From Clostridia bacterium (lineage in GTDB: Bacteria > Bacillota > Clostridia > Oscillospirales > Acutalibacteraceae), in assembly GCA_017403265.1 (NCBI GenBank), contig JAFQOJ010000028.1:1-32212 (forward strand): a stretch of 32,212 nt of DNA, given 5' to 3'. Each line of letters opens with the position of its first letter. Position 1 is the first letter of the stretch. Both the position numbers and the translations under genes were made by a program. Positions 22,657 to 31,165 of the stretch are shown one piece after another. The notes beneath the pieces are model-generated. The model ran no database searches, was not told the DNA's origin, and saw only the letters and a list, made by a program, of their open reading frames with translations.

Positions 22657-23499
22657 TTATTGCTGATTTTTAGGCTTTTGAGCCTTTTTCGGCGATTGCA
22701 AACACTCAACATTATCACGATGGAATTTAATAGGCATAGCTTCGCTATCGAGAAGCTTTACATAAAGGTTGCCTGTAACAAGGTTAACATCTGTAACTGT
22801 GCCTATACCATCGGGAGTTTTAACTGTACTGCCAACACGTGGTGTTATGGATGCTAAATAGCTATATGCATCCTCTTCATATTTAAGGCAACACATAAGT
22901 CTGCCACAGCTGCCCGAAATTTTAGTGGGGTTAAGCGACAAGCCTTGCTCCTTTGCCATTTTAATAGAAACCGATTCAAAATCGTTTAAAAAGCGTTTGC
23001 AACAGTAAGGCTGACCGCATATACCCAAACCTCCTAGCATCTTTGCTTCGTCACGAACACCGATTTGGCGTAGCTCAATACGGGTGTGGAAGCGTGCGGC
23101 TAAATCCTTTACAAGCTCGCGGAAGTCAACACGTCCGTCAGAAGTAAAGAAAAATACAATTTTACCGCCATCAAAATAATATTCAACCTCTACAAGCTTC
23201 ATATCAAGCTGATGATTTTCTATAAGCTCTTCGCAAATTTTAAATGCTTCGTCAGCTTTTTTCTTATTATCTTCAACTCTTTTTAAATCCTTTTCGGTTG
23301 CAATACGGATTACCTTTTTAAGCGGTAGGGTAAGTGCATCATCTTCTACATTATGAGTTTCCTCTGCAATGGTGCCAAGCTCGTTGCCGTTTTGGGTTTC
23401 AACAACTACCTTGTCGCCTAATTTCACTTTTTTGCCTGCAGGGGCAAAGTAGTATGATTTACCGGTATCTTTAAATTTTACTGATACAACTTCTGTCAT
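22657..23499 (-). CDS. ricT: PSP1-domain protein RicT (YaaT)
   Basis: A 280-aa homologue of RicT/YaaT, which in Bacillus forms a complex with RicA and RicF that helps RNase Y mature mRNAs and influences sporulation and competence. The PSP1 domain covers most of residues 60-180. The six Cys (161, 166, 167, 198, 203, 204) in GICGQPYCCKRF and SGSCGRLMCCLKYE match the conserved Fe-S cluster ligands. The C-terminus has a beta barrel-like VGSTVKTPDGIGTVTDVNLVTG. Its ATG overlaps the holB stop (ATGA) and GGAGG is 7 nt upstream, so it is coupled to holB. The holB-yaaT order is conserved in Bacillota. Confidence 0.95.
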   Translation of the reverse strand: MTEVVSVKFKDTGKSYYFAPAGKKVKLGDKVVVETQNGNELGTIAEETHNVEDDALTLPLKKVIRIATEKDLKRVEDNKKKADEAFKICEELIENHQLDMKLVEVEYYFDGGKIVFFFTSDGRVDFRELVKDLAARFHTRIELRQIGVRDEAKMLGGLGICGQPYCCKRFLNDFESVSIKMAKEQGLSLNPTKISGSCGRLMCCLKYEEDAYSYLASITPRVGSTVKTPDGIGTVTDVNLVTGNLYVKLLDSEAMPIKFHRDNVECLQSPKKAQKPKNQQ

Positions 23500-24428
23500 T
23501 TGTTCCTCCGTATATGTTCTGTCATAGAGCTAGTTAAATTACTGAACAACAGATTCAGGTTTATATTGGTGATAAGAGAAGACTGAAAATCCCCAAGCTC
23601 TTCATAAATACTAAGTAGCGGTTTTGAAAAATACGAATTTTTGGAGTGTCTAATCTTTTTTGCTATCAAGAATTTTAAATCCTTAATAAATTTATCGGCA
23701 TCGATGCGGCTTTTCTGATAGGGAAGAGCAATTTTAAGCATTGTATATCGGTCGCAATCGATAGCAGCTTTTAAAAAGGCTTTGGCATCACTTTCGCTAC
23801 CTTGAGATAAAACACCGTTTAGAACATCAAGCGCTCTGCCAATATTGTTTTTTTCGCTTGTTAAAGCTTCCTTTATAAGCGTTTCTTCAAAATTGGTTTT
23901 AGATTTTATATAATCAAGTGCTACCGAAAGCTCGGGTGTTGTGAGTGATAATGTAACACAACGTGAAATAATAGTATTTAGCAACGCAGATTTGTTTTCG
24001 GCTATTAAAATAAACATAACCGTTTTCGGCGGTTCTTCTAACACCTTTAAAAGTGCGTTTTGGGCGCTTTGATTCATAGTATCGGCGCAGTCAATCAAGA
24101 AAACGCGTTTTAAAGCGCTGTGCGGTATAACAATAGTTTGGTCTCGCAAATCCCTTATTTGCGATACTGAAATATTTTTTTTACCGTCTTCGGGGGCAAT
24201 TACGGTAATATCGGGGTGGGAAGAAATATCTGCCAAGTGGCAATGCTTACAGCTAAGACAGGGCGCATTCTCACTTTCGCAAAGAATGGCTTTAGTCAAA
24301 AAGCTTGCTAAGGTGTGCTTGCCTGTGCCGTATTCGCCTTCAATTAAAATAGCGTGTGGAATACGCTTTGCTTTTATGAAATTTTCAACCGTAACTGCTA
24401 ACTTATCATTTCCTACAATGGAAATCAT
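23496..24428 (-). CDS. holB: DNA polymerase III delta' subunit
   Basis: A 310-aa clamp-loader subunit that helps place the sliding clamp on DNA. The Walker A-like loop is GEYGTGKH (31-38), with His where Thr or Ser normally binds, consistent with delta' subunits that do not hydrolyse ATP. Zinc ligands Cys50, 57, 60 and 63 follow the CX6CX2CX2C pattern. Later come the SQNALLKVLEEPP helix and the arginine-finger-like IISRC. Both ends overlap neighbours by four bases (ATGA with trpS upstream and ricT downstream), a tight translational unit. There is no strong SD before its ATG, so it depends on trpS translation. Confidence 0.96.
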   Translation of the reverse strand: MISIVGNDKLAVTVENFIKAKRIPHAILIEGEYGTGKHTLASFLTKAILCESENAPCLSCKHCHLADISSHPDITVIAPEDGKKNISVSQIRDLRDQTIVIPHSALKRVFLIDCADTMNQSAQNALLKVLEEPPKTVMFILIAENKSALLNTIISRCVTLSLTTPELSVALDYIKSKTNFEETLIKEALTSEKNNIGRALDVLNGVLSQGSESDAKAFLKAAIDCDRYTMLKIALPYQKSRIDADKFIKDLKFLIAKKIRHSKNSYFSKPLLSIYEELGDFQSSLITNINLNLLFSNLTSSMTEHIRRNK

Positions 24429-25435
24429 AAAACGAAACCAACCTTTTTCATAGCCTTAAAGTAGGTTTTACGGGCAACATATTCAGCCTTTTCGGCGCCT
24501 TGCTTGTAAAGTACTTCTAAGGCTTTTTTATCCTTAATAATTTCGTCATACGCGGCCTTTATGGGCGCTAGGGTATCTGCAACAGATTCACCGACTGCTA
24601 TTTTAAATTCGCCGTATCCTTTGCCGCTAAACTCTTTCTCAATTTCGGCAACAGATTTGCCTGTAACTGCCGAGTAGATAGTAATTAGGTTAGAAATACC
24701 CGCTTGCTCTTCACAAAAATGAACATTTGCATTAGAGTCGGTAACGGCACGCTTGAATTTTCTTATAATATCATCCTTGGAGTCCAAAATAGCAACCCAA
24801 GAGTTGAGATTTTCGTCCGATTTGGACATTTTTTTAGTAGGGTCTTGCAGTGACATTACACGCGCGCCGGTTTTGGGGATATAAGCATCGGGCACTGTGA
24901 AAACATCGCCGTAAAGATTATTAAAACGAATAGCAATATCGCGTGCGATTTCAAGGTGCTGTTTTTGGTCGGCGCCTACAGGTACTAAATCAGGCTTATA
25001 AAGTAAAATATCAGCCGCCATAAGCACAGGGTAGGAGAAAAGACCAACATTTACGTTATTTGCATGCTTTGCCGATTTATCCTTAAACTGTGTCATACGA
25101 GACATTTCACCAAACTGTGTATTGCAAGAAAGCAACCAGCTAAGGCAGGCATGCTCGGGCACGTGTGACTGAATAAAAATTGTATTTTTTTGGGGGTCAA
25201 GACCTAAAGCTAAAAGCAATGCGTAGGTGGAATAAATTTGTGCGCGAAGCTTTGTGGGGTCTTGTCTTACAGTTATAGCGTGTAAATCGGCTACAGCAAA
25301 GGTGCAGTCAAACTCCTCTTGCATAGTGCACCAATTTTTAAGCGCGCCTAAATAGTTGCCAAGGGTTAGCATACCGCTTGGCTGTATACAACTTAAAACC
25401 TTCTTTTTTTGTGGGGTTTGTAAAATCTCTGACAT
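24425..25435 (-). CDS. trpS: Tryptophanyl-tRNA synthetase
   Basis: A 336-aa class I synthetase that charges tRNA-Trp in the cytosol. It shows the HIGH-equivalent QPSGMLTLGNYLGAL near the start, ADLHAIT, the tryptophan-binding region SCNTQFGEMSRMTQFKDKS, ADILLYKPDLVPVGADQKQHLE, and the KMSKS loop (TKKMSKSDEN, about residue 207). Length is normal. A GGCGG SD lies about 9 nt before the ATG. It heads a trpS-holB-ricT unit with four-base overlaps. No T-box leader is visible upstream; the space holds the hairpin element copy B instead, so its promoter may lie inside that element or upstream of yfbR. Confidence 0.98.
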   Translation of the reverse strand: MSEILQTPQKKKVLSCIQPSGMLTLGNYLGALKNWCTMQEEFDCTFAVADLHAITVRQDPTKLRAQIYSTYALLLALGLDPQKNTIFIQSHVPEHACLSWLLSCNTQFGEMSRMTQFKDKSAKHANNVNVGLFSYPVLMAADILLYKPDLVPVGADQKQHLEIARDIAIRFNNLYGDVFTVPDAYIPKTGARVMSLQDPTKKMSKSDENLNSWVAILDSKDDIIRKFKRAVTDSNANVHFCEEQAGISNLITIYSAVTGKSVAEIEKEFSGKGYGEFKIAVGESVADTLAPIKAAYDEIIKDKKALEVLYKQGAEKAEYVARKTYFKAMKKVGFVL

Positions 25436-25451
25436 AAGTATTCCGCCTTTA

Positions 25452-25658
25452 AATGATTATAATAGTTAAGGTTAGTCGAAACATATATGTTTCGATGTAA
25501 AATCTTTGATTTTACAACAAATTTTCAAAGAAAATTTGTCCTTATCCATTGCAATGAATGTTGTGCAAAATCAATTCATACGATTTGATTTTGCTATAGC
25601 CACTTAAAAGTGGCTTATCGAAGCGCTCGAAAGCGCTTCGATAAACTACAATCATTAT
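25452..25658. repeat. Six-hairpin intergenic element, copy B
   Basis: A 207-bp relative of the element at 16606, in the same orientation. Hairpins: 25476-25495 (9 bp), 25497-25515 (8 bp), 25518-25538 (9 bp), 25565-25594 (10 bp), 25598-25615 (8 bp), 25617-25642 (11 bp, CGAA loop). The core at 25546-25566 differs from copy A at a single base. The right end AAACTACAATCATTAT is identical in both copies. Stems 1, 2, 4 and 5 differ in sequence from copy A, yet each still pairs. It lies between yfbR and trpS and carries no protein frame. Confidence 0.8.
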
Positions 25659-25697
25659 CTTTGTAATTATACCATAAGTTTAATATTATTACAAGTT

Positions 25698-26270
25698 TTA
25701 ATTAAGCTCATCAAGTGACAATGAAAAACTGTCTAAAAATTCTTCTATAAATATATTGGCTTCAGGGCAGTCAAGCTCGCTGATTGCTTTACGGGTGCTA
25801 ATTTCTGCAACTGCAAATTCGCGGTTGCCCATATTGGATTCTTCAATGCATTTTATAAGCGCCGAAATTTTATCAGCCGCCTTTACAAGACGGGCAATAT
25901 TTGCATCGGGATTATATATCTTTGTAAATTCCGCCTTAAAGTCATCGGGTAAATTATCCAAAAGTCGCTGCTCGGCAACCTTTTCAATATCCTTATAAGC
26001 CTTTTTTATAGTGCAGTTATAGTATTTTATAGGGGTGGGCATATCGCCTGTAATAATTTCTGTAGTGTCGTGATACATACCTGAAACCGCCGTTTTTTCA
26101 GGGCTTACATTACCGCCTAAACGGACATTATTTATAACCGCTAGGGCGTGTGCGATAAAGGCAACTTCAAGCGAATGTTCACTTAAATTTTCGTTCCTTG
26201 TATTTCGCATTAGTCCCCAACGGTAAATGTTTTTCATTCTTGACATCATGGCGTAAAAATGTTTTTTCAT
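25698..26270 (-). CDS. yfbR: HD-domain 5'-deoxynucleotidase, YfbR-like
   Basis: A 190-aa cytosolic HD-domain phosphohydrolase closely resembling E. coli YfbR, which dephosphorylates deoxynucleoside 5'-monophosphates and feeds thymidylate metabolism. The matching blocks are HFYAMMSRMKNIYRWGLMRN, the first metal His32 in ENLSEHSLEVA, the HD pair His67-Asp68 in MYHDTTEIITGD, then PTPIKYYN and later Asp in AADKISALIK. GGAAG lies 7 nt upstream of the ATG. The promoter is interleaved with that of the divergent YfhO gene. trpS lies downstream beyond the hairpin element. Confidence 0.93.
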   Translation of the reverse strand: MKKHFYAMMSRMKNIYRWGLMRNTRNENLSEHSLEVAFIAHALAVINNVRLGGNVSPEKTAVSGMYHDTTEIITGDMPTPIKYYNCTIKKAYKDIEKVAEQRLLDNLPDDFKAEFTKIYNPDANIARLVKAADKISALIKCIEESNMGNREFAVAEISTRKAISELDCPEANIFIEEFLDSFSLSLDELN

Positions 26271-26286
26271 TTTTTCACTTCCTTTA

Positions 26287-26320
26287 TTGATTATTATAAC
26301 ATCAAATGATATAATATCAA
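26287..26320. promoter_or_regulatory. Interleaved, near-palindromic divergent promoters
   Basis: Plus strand: TTGATT (26287-26292), 17 bp, TATAAT (26310-26315) toward the YfhO gene. Minus strand: TTGATA (26320-26315), 16 bp, TATAAT (26298-26293) toward yfbR. The two promoters occupy the same 34 bp, each -35 abutting or overlapping the other's -10, and the whole block is almost its own reverse complement. Confidence 0.8.
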
Positions 26321-26349
26321 TAGAAGATTTTATAAATGAGGTGCAAAAA

Positions 26350-28947
26350 ATGGTTTTTTCCGAATTGAAGACAGCTTCACTTAAGCCAAAAAAGGAAAAA
26401 GCGCTTTCTACTTTTTTATGGGCGCTGTTTACTGCGGCCTGTTTTTTTGTGCCTTATATGATTATGAGTGAAGGATATTTTACCCTTTACGGTGACTTTA
26501 ATGTTCAGCAAATTCCGTTTTATCAAAACTGCCATGAGGCAATAAGAAGCGGTAATATATTTTGGGATTTCGGTACTGATTTAGGCGCGGATTTTATAGG
26601 CTCGTACAGCTTTTATCTTTTAGGAAGTCCGTTCTTTTGGATAACCCTTATTTTCCCGAATAGCTTTGTGCCGTATTTAATGGGACCGCTTTTAGTTTTA
26701 AAGTTTGCTTGTGCTGCGCTTACGGCATACCTTTATATACGCCGTTTTACAAGAACTCCCGAAGCGGCGCGCTTAGGCGGTTTATTATATGCTTTTTCGG
26801 GTTTTTCGGTTTACAATATATTTTTTAACCACTTCCACGAAGCAATAATTTTCTTTCCGCTATTACTTTTATCGTTAGAACTCTTGATTACTGAAAACCG
26901 CCGTGTAGTTTTTGCTTTAACGGTTTGTCTGTGCGCAATTTCTAACTACTTTTTCTTCTTCGGAATGGTTGTATTCGCGGTTATTTACTTCTTTGTGCGC
27001 TTGTGTTCAGGCTCTATAAAAGTAAGATTTTCACATTTTTTAAATATAGCTTTAGAGGCGGTTTTAGGGTTATTGCTTTCAATGTTTATATTACTGCCCT
27101 CAATTTTAGCAATTACAGGAAACGGCCGTATAACCGATTTTTCTATGGGTTGGGGTGCCATAATGTATGGCAAAGAGCAAATTTACGCCAACATATTACA
27201 GTGCTTTTTCTTTCCGCCAGATATCCCCGCAAGGCCGGTATTTTTCCCAGGTGCAGAGGTTAAATGGTCTTCCTTGGGCGGTTGGTTGCCTATTTTCAGT
27301 ATGGTTGGTGTATTTGCTTGGTTCAAGCAAAAAACAGGCAGCTGGATTAAACGGGTAATAGGTATTTGCATATTTATGGCTTTAGTGCCGATACTTAATA
27401 GCGCTTTCTATGCCTTTAATAATGCTTATTATGCGCGTTGGTTCTATATGCCGATACTGCTTATGTGTTTGGCTACTGTTATTTTAACAGAAGAAACGCA
27501 AACCGACTGGTCTTACGGCTTTAAATGGGTTTTCGGTATAACTGTGGCAGTGAGTCTTGTTATAGGTTTTTTCCCGCAAAAAGACAGTGACGGAAATATA
27601 ACTTACGGTCTTTATACCCAAAGTGACGACGACACCTACAAAATAAGATTTTTTATAGCGTCCGCTATTGCTATAATCGGTCTTATAATACTCGGTTCGC
27701 TAATTAAGATTTTAAAACGCAGTCCTAAGGCGTTTTATAAAACGGCATTGGTTTGTGTATCCATAATTTCTATTGTTTACGGCAATGTGTTTATAATTTG
27801 CGGAAGGTCGCATTCATACGAAATTAAGGAAGTAATGATTGATAGCCTTATTGAAGGCGAAGTTGATTTTCTGGACGATAGCGAATTTCGTATAGATACC
27901 TACGACTGTGTAGATAATACCGCTATGTATTTAGGCTATTCGGGAATAAATGCATTTCATTCGGTAGTGCCTTCTTCAATTATGGAATATTATGAATACA
28001 TTGGTGTAGAGCGCAGCGTTGCAAGCAGACCTGATACCGACCATTATGCAATAAGGCCGTTTTTATCGGTTAAATATTTACTTAACCGTGTGGACGGCGA
28101 CAGCTTTATTGATGAAGATACAAATGAAACCGCTATGGAAGGCTATACCTATATTGATACCCAAAGCGGATATTATATTTATCAAAACGATAATTATGTA
28201 CCGTACGGATTTTCATATGACTATTATATGAGCGAGGATTTTTGCGATAGCTACGCCTCGCAAGACCGACCAAACCTAATGCTTAAGGCTATGCTTTTAA
28301 ATGATGAGCAGATTGTGAAATACGGCCATATACTAAAAAATCTTTCCGATCTTTCTGAAAGGGAGGATGATCCATCTGACCAAACATCACTTTATTTTGA
28401 TTATGAAAATTATGTATTTGACTGTACAAAGCTTAGAAAAACGGCGGCTTACTATTTTGAAACCGATAAGCGTGGGTTTACTGCAAAGGTAACAAGAGAT
28501 AGAGAAAATCTTGTATTTTTCTCTATCCCTTATAGTGATGGCTGGAGTGCTACTGTGAACGGAGAGCCTTGCGAAATTGAAAAGGTCAACAAAGGCTTTA
28601 TGGCGGTTTTAGTGCCTGCGGGAGAAAGCGAAATTCGTTTCAATTATACTACCCCAGGTTTGAAAACGGGTCTTTTTGTGACGGGTATCTCGGCAATACT
28701 GCTGATATTATATACCGCAGTTTTCTTAATAAGCAAACAAAAAGGTACAAAAGAAAATGTTTATCCCGAGGGTGAAATTTTACTCAAGCAATGGAAATCA
28801 AGCGAAGCGGAAGAGCCGCGAGCCGAAGAGCAAATCACACAAACCGAAAGCCTTTTGGACGCTATAGACAGTATTAAAATTCCAAGCTTGGAAAACGGGT
28901 TCGAGGGCGGCTTTAAAGTTAAACATCAAGAAGATGAAACGGAGTGA
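26350..28947 (+). CDS. YfhO-family multi-spanning membrane protein (glycosyltransferase-like)
   Basis: An 865-aa membrane protein of the YfhO family. YfhO-type proteins are implicated in adding sugars to wall teichoic or lipoteichoic acids outside the membrane. It has about eleven to thirteen helices. The first outer loop has the family's YGDFNVQQIPFY (with the Asp expected to be catalytic in GT-C folds) and FWDFGTDLGADFIGSYSFYLLGSP. A large outer domain follows (about 490-760), with FSIPYSDGWSATVNGEPCEIEKVNKGF and a last helix near 775-795. The C-terminal tail is charged and cytoplasmic. The start is ATG 26350 after GAGGTG; a frame from 26287 would begin inside the promoter. The secreted MBL-fold protein starts 5 bp after its stop. 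Confidence 0.9.
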   Translation: MVFSELKTASLKPKKEKALSTFLWALFTAACFFVPYMIMSEGYFTLYGDFNVQQIPFYQNCHEAIRSGNIFWDFGTDLGADFIGSYSFYLLGSPFFWITLIFPNSFVPYLMGPLLVLKFACAALTAYLYIRRFTRTPEAARLGGLLYAFSGFSVYNIFFNHFHEAIIFFPLLLLSLELLITENRRVVFALTVCLCAISNYFFFFGMVVFAVIYFFVRLCSGSIKVRFSHFLNIALEAVLGLLLSMFILLPSILAITGNGRITDFSMGWGAIMYGKEQIYANILQCFFFPPDIPARPVFFPGAEVKWSSLGGWLPIFSMVGVFAWFKQKTGSWIKRVIGICIFMALVPILNSAFYAFNNAYYARWFYMPILLMCLATVILTEETQTDWSYGFKWVFGITVAVSLVIGFFPQKDSDGNITYGLYTQSDDDTYKIRFFIASAIAIIGLIILGSLIKILKRSPKAFYKTALVCVSIISIVYGNVFIICGRSHSYEIKEVMIDSLIEGEVDFLDDSEFRIDTYDCVDNTAMYLGYSGINAFHSVVPSSIMEYYEYIGVERSVASRPDTDHYAIRPFLSVKYLLNRVDGDSFIDEDTNETAMEGYTYIDTQSGYYIYQNDNYVPYGFSYDYYMSEDFCDSYASQDRPNLMLKAMLLNDEQIVKYGHILKNLSDLSEREDDPSDQTSLYFDYENYVFDCTKLRKTAAYYFETDKRGFTAKVTRDRENLVFFSIPYSDGWSATVNGEPCEIEKVNKGFMAVLVPAGESEIRFNYTTPGLKTGLFVTGISAILLILYTAVFLISKQKGTKENVYPEGEILLKQWKSSEAEEPRAEEQITQTESLLDAIDSIKIPSLENGFEGGFKVKHQEDETE

Positions 28948-28952
28948 GGGCA

Positions 28953-31034
28953 ATGAAAAAAATATTTAAAAGCTCAATTTGTTTACTGTTAAGTTTTTTG
29001 ACCGTTATCTCGGTATTTGTTGTGAATGTGTCGGCTGCTACTGCAACCGATAACAGTATGAACATTTACGGTGTGTATCTAACCAAAGAGGGCGATGCAA
29101 CTCTTTTAGAATCAAGCGGCAAGTGGTTGCTTATAGATACAGGTGTACAAGAAAATACGGATGAGCTTATTGCTAAGCTTAATTACTATGATATTACGGA
29201 ATTGGATGTTTTAATATCCCACTTGCATTATGACCATTCAGGCGGTTTTGAGGGTCTTAGCCAAAGCGACATTAAAATCAATAAGTTATATTTACCTGAT
29301 GCAGCATTGATTCCATATGATAGCTATATTCAAAGCAAGCTTGAAACCTTAAAGCGATATGCTAAAGATAACAACCCTCAGGTAGAATTAGTTGACCTTA
29401 CAGTAGGGAATATTTTTAGTGTAGGTGAGACTGCGGCTTCGGTAATAGGACCTGTATCAACAGTTACTCCTGATGATTTTGAGCCCGAACCTGATGACAG
29501 CCGCGCGCAGTTAGACCATTATATAAATAACCGTTCGCTTGTAATAAAGTTTGTGTGCGGTAAAACTTCATTTTTAGCCGCAGGCGATATTGAAAAAGAA
29601 GAAGAAGCGGCTTTGGTAGAAAAATATAAAGGTACTAATACTCTTGATGCTGATGTTTTAAAGCTTAGCCACCATGCACTTTCCACTTCTTCAACTGAAC
29701 TTTTTCTAAAGGCGGTTACCCCTAAATATTCTTATGCATTAAACAGTAATAAGGTTTATAAAGACAGTAAATACAGAATGTATTATACTGCTTGTAAAAA
29801 TGCCTCTATGTATGGTCCTGTTTATTTAGTGGGGGATGAGACCCAAGATTTTCACGCTATTGTAAATAATGACAAAATAAAAATTTATAAGGGTACTAAG
29901 CAGTTAAGCGGTCTTGTAACACTCGCAGGCGGCGACGGTACAAAGATTAAGAGTTATAAGTATTATATTACCGAAAACGGTGCAACTGAGGGTGTTTATA
30001 CCATAGACGGTAAAAAGTATTATATTTTCTCGGGCGGTCTTGTTAAGGCTGCTACCTATAGCTTTACAAATGGCTCCTATACATACAAATACGAACCCAT
30101 TAAGGGTGGGGATGTGCGCTATTTTGATACAAACGGTGTGATGTACACAGGCTTTAAGATTGCTAATGGTTATCCAAGATATTTTGATGTGAATACCGGT
30201 GTAATGGTTAGGGGTAAGGATGATAATTATAGCCCTGTAAAAATAAACGGAAAATATTACGGCATCAAGACAAACGGTGTAATTTATAACCGCGGAAAGA
30301 AAAACGGCGCTTGGAAAAAATATACACTTTCAGACGGCAGCTATAATTACCGCTATTTTGATAAAAACGGCGTTATGAAAACAGGCTGGCTCACTGTTGG
30401 CAGCAAAAAGTATTATTTAAATACTAAAAGCGGCTACCGTACCTTAGGTATTAAGAAAATAAGCGGTAAATATTACTACTTTGAAGAAAGCAAAAGTGCA
30501 GGTTATGCGTACACTGGCGGTTGGAAAAAGTTCTCGAAAAATTACCGCTATTTCGATAAAAAGGGTGTTATGAAAACAGGCTGGCTAACCGTAGGCGGTA
30601 AAAAGTATTATTTAAATACCAAAAGCGGCTACCGTACCTTAGGGCTTAAGAAAATTAGCGGTAAGTATTACTACTTTGTGGAAAAAAACAGCGCAGGGTA
30701 TGCATACAGTTCGGGTTGGAAAAAGTTTTCGAAAAACTACCGCTATTTCGATAAAAAGGGTGTAATGAAAACAGGCTGGCTAACCGTAGGCGGTAAAAAG
30801 TATTATTTAAATACCAAAAGCGGCTACCGTACCTTAGGGCTTAAGAAAATAAGCGGTAAGTATTACTACTTTGTAGAAAAAAAGAGCGCAGGGTATGTAT
30901 ATAAGGGTTGGAAGAAATTTGGCTCTAAAAAGCGTTATTTCAATTCAAAGGGCTATATGGTAACCGGCACAAAGAAAATAGGAGGTAAAAAGTATAAATT
31001 TGATAAAAACGGATATTTAAAAAATAAAATATAA
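28953..31034 (+). CDS. Secreted metallo-beta-lactamase-fold hydrolase with wall-binding repeats
   Basis: A 693-aa secreted protein. A signal peptide (MKKIFKSSICLLL... ending NVSAATA) is followed by a metallo-beta-lactamase domain (about 35-310) with metal motif HLHYDH (His90, His92, Asp94, His95), later AAGDIEKEE and LSHHALS ligands, of the ComEC-like subgroup. Residues 340-693 are aromatic/Gly repeats typical of wall-binding modules, including three 65-residue units. This order, MBL enzyme then wall-binding repeats, resembles pneumococcal phosphorylcholine esterase (Pce/CbpE); activity on teichoic acid is an inference. GGAG (28941-28944) is 8 nt before the ATG, overlapping the end of the YfhO gene; the GTG at 28944 is inside that SD. 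It is cotranscribed with YfhO. Confidence 0.88.
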   Translation: MKKIFKSSICLLLSFLTVISVFVVNVSAATATDNSMNIYGVYLTKEGDATLLESSGKWLLIDTGVQENTDELIAKLNYYDITELDVLISHLHYDHSGGFEGLSQSDIKINKLYLPDAALIPYDSYIQSKLETLKRYAKDNNPQVELVDLTVGNIFSVGETAASVIGPVSTVTPDDFEPEPDDSRAQLDHYINNRSLVIKFVCGKTSFLAAGDIEKEEEAALVEKYKGTNTLDADVLKLSHHALSTSSTELFLKAVTPKYSYALNSNKVYKDSKYRMYYTACKNASMYGPVYLVGDETQDFHAIVNNDKIKIYKGTKQLSGLVTLAGGDGTKIKSYKYYITENGATEGVYTIDGKKYYIFSGGLVKAATYSFTNGSYTYKYEPIKGGDVRYFDTNGVMYTGFKIANGYPRYFDVNTGVMVRGKDDNYSPVKINGKYYGIKTNGVIYNRGKKNGAWKKYTLSDGSYNYRYFDKNGVMKTGWLTVGSKKYYLNTKSGYRTLGIKKISGKYYYFEESKSAGYAYTGGWKKFSKNYRYFDKKGVMKTGWLTVGGKKYYLNTKSGYRTLGLKKISGKYYYFVEKNSAGYAYSSGWKKFSKNYRYFDKKGVMKTGWLTVGGKKYYLNTKSGYRTLGLKKISGKYYYFVEKKSAGYVYKGWKKFGSKKRYFNSKGYMVTGTKKIGGKKYKFDKNGYLKNKI
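30348..30932 (+). repeat. Three 195-bp tandem repeats in the MBL-fold gene
   Basis: Units at 30348, 30543 and 30738 have an exact 195-bp spacing and encode 65-residue wall-binding modules beginning YRYFDK and containing MKTGWLTVG and KKYYLNTKSGYRTLG. Units two and three are nearly identical in DNA, including synonymous positions, pointing to recent duplication or gene conversion. The last unit is slightly shortened before the divergent C-terminus. Confidence 0.9.
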
Positions 31035-31040
31035 GACTTT

Positions 31041-31077
31041 AAAGCTTCTGCGTAAGACATTTGCGCAGGGGCTTTTT
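31041..31077 (+). terminator. Terminator of the YfhO/MBL operon
   Basis: Twelve-base-pair stem AAAGCTTCTGCG/CGCAGGGGCTTT with two G-U pairs, followed by TTTTT, 7 bp beyond the stop codon. Confidence 0.88.
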
Positions 31078-31094
31078 ATATTGCCGAAATATTT

Positions 31095-31121
31095 TTGAAA
31101 ATTTTGCAATAAAAATATAAC
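31095..31121 (+). promoter_or_regulatory. Possible promoter of the leucine-rich-repeat gene
   Basis: TTGAAA (31095-31100) and TATAAC (31116-31121) are only 15 bp apart; shifting the -35 by one gives 16. It is located sensibly between the preceding terminator and the SD, but the match is weak. Confidence 0.4.
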
Positions 31122-31165
31122 TTCGTGCATTATTAAGGTGAAAAGCTTTTAAAGGAGGTTTTTAT

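Noticed and set aside
25436-25697. T-box riboswitch upstream of trpS
   Set aside because: No T-box core, specifier stem or terminator/antiterminator pair is present. The structure seen is shared with copy A, which is not next to a synthetase gene.
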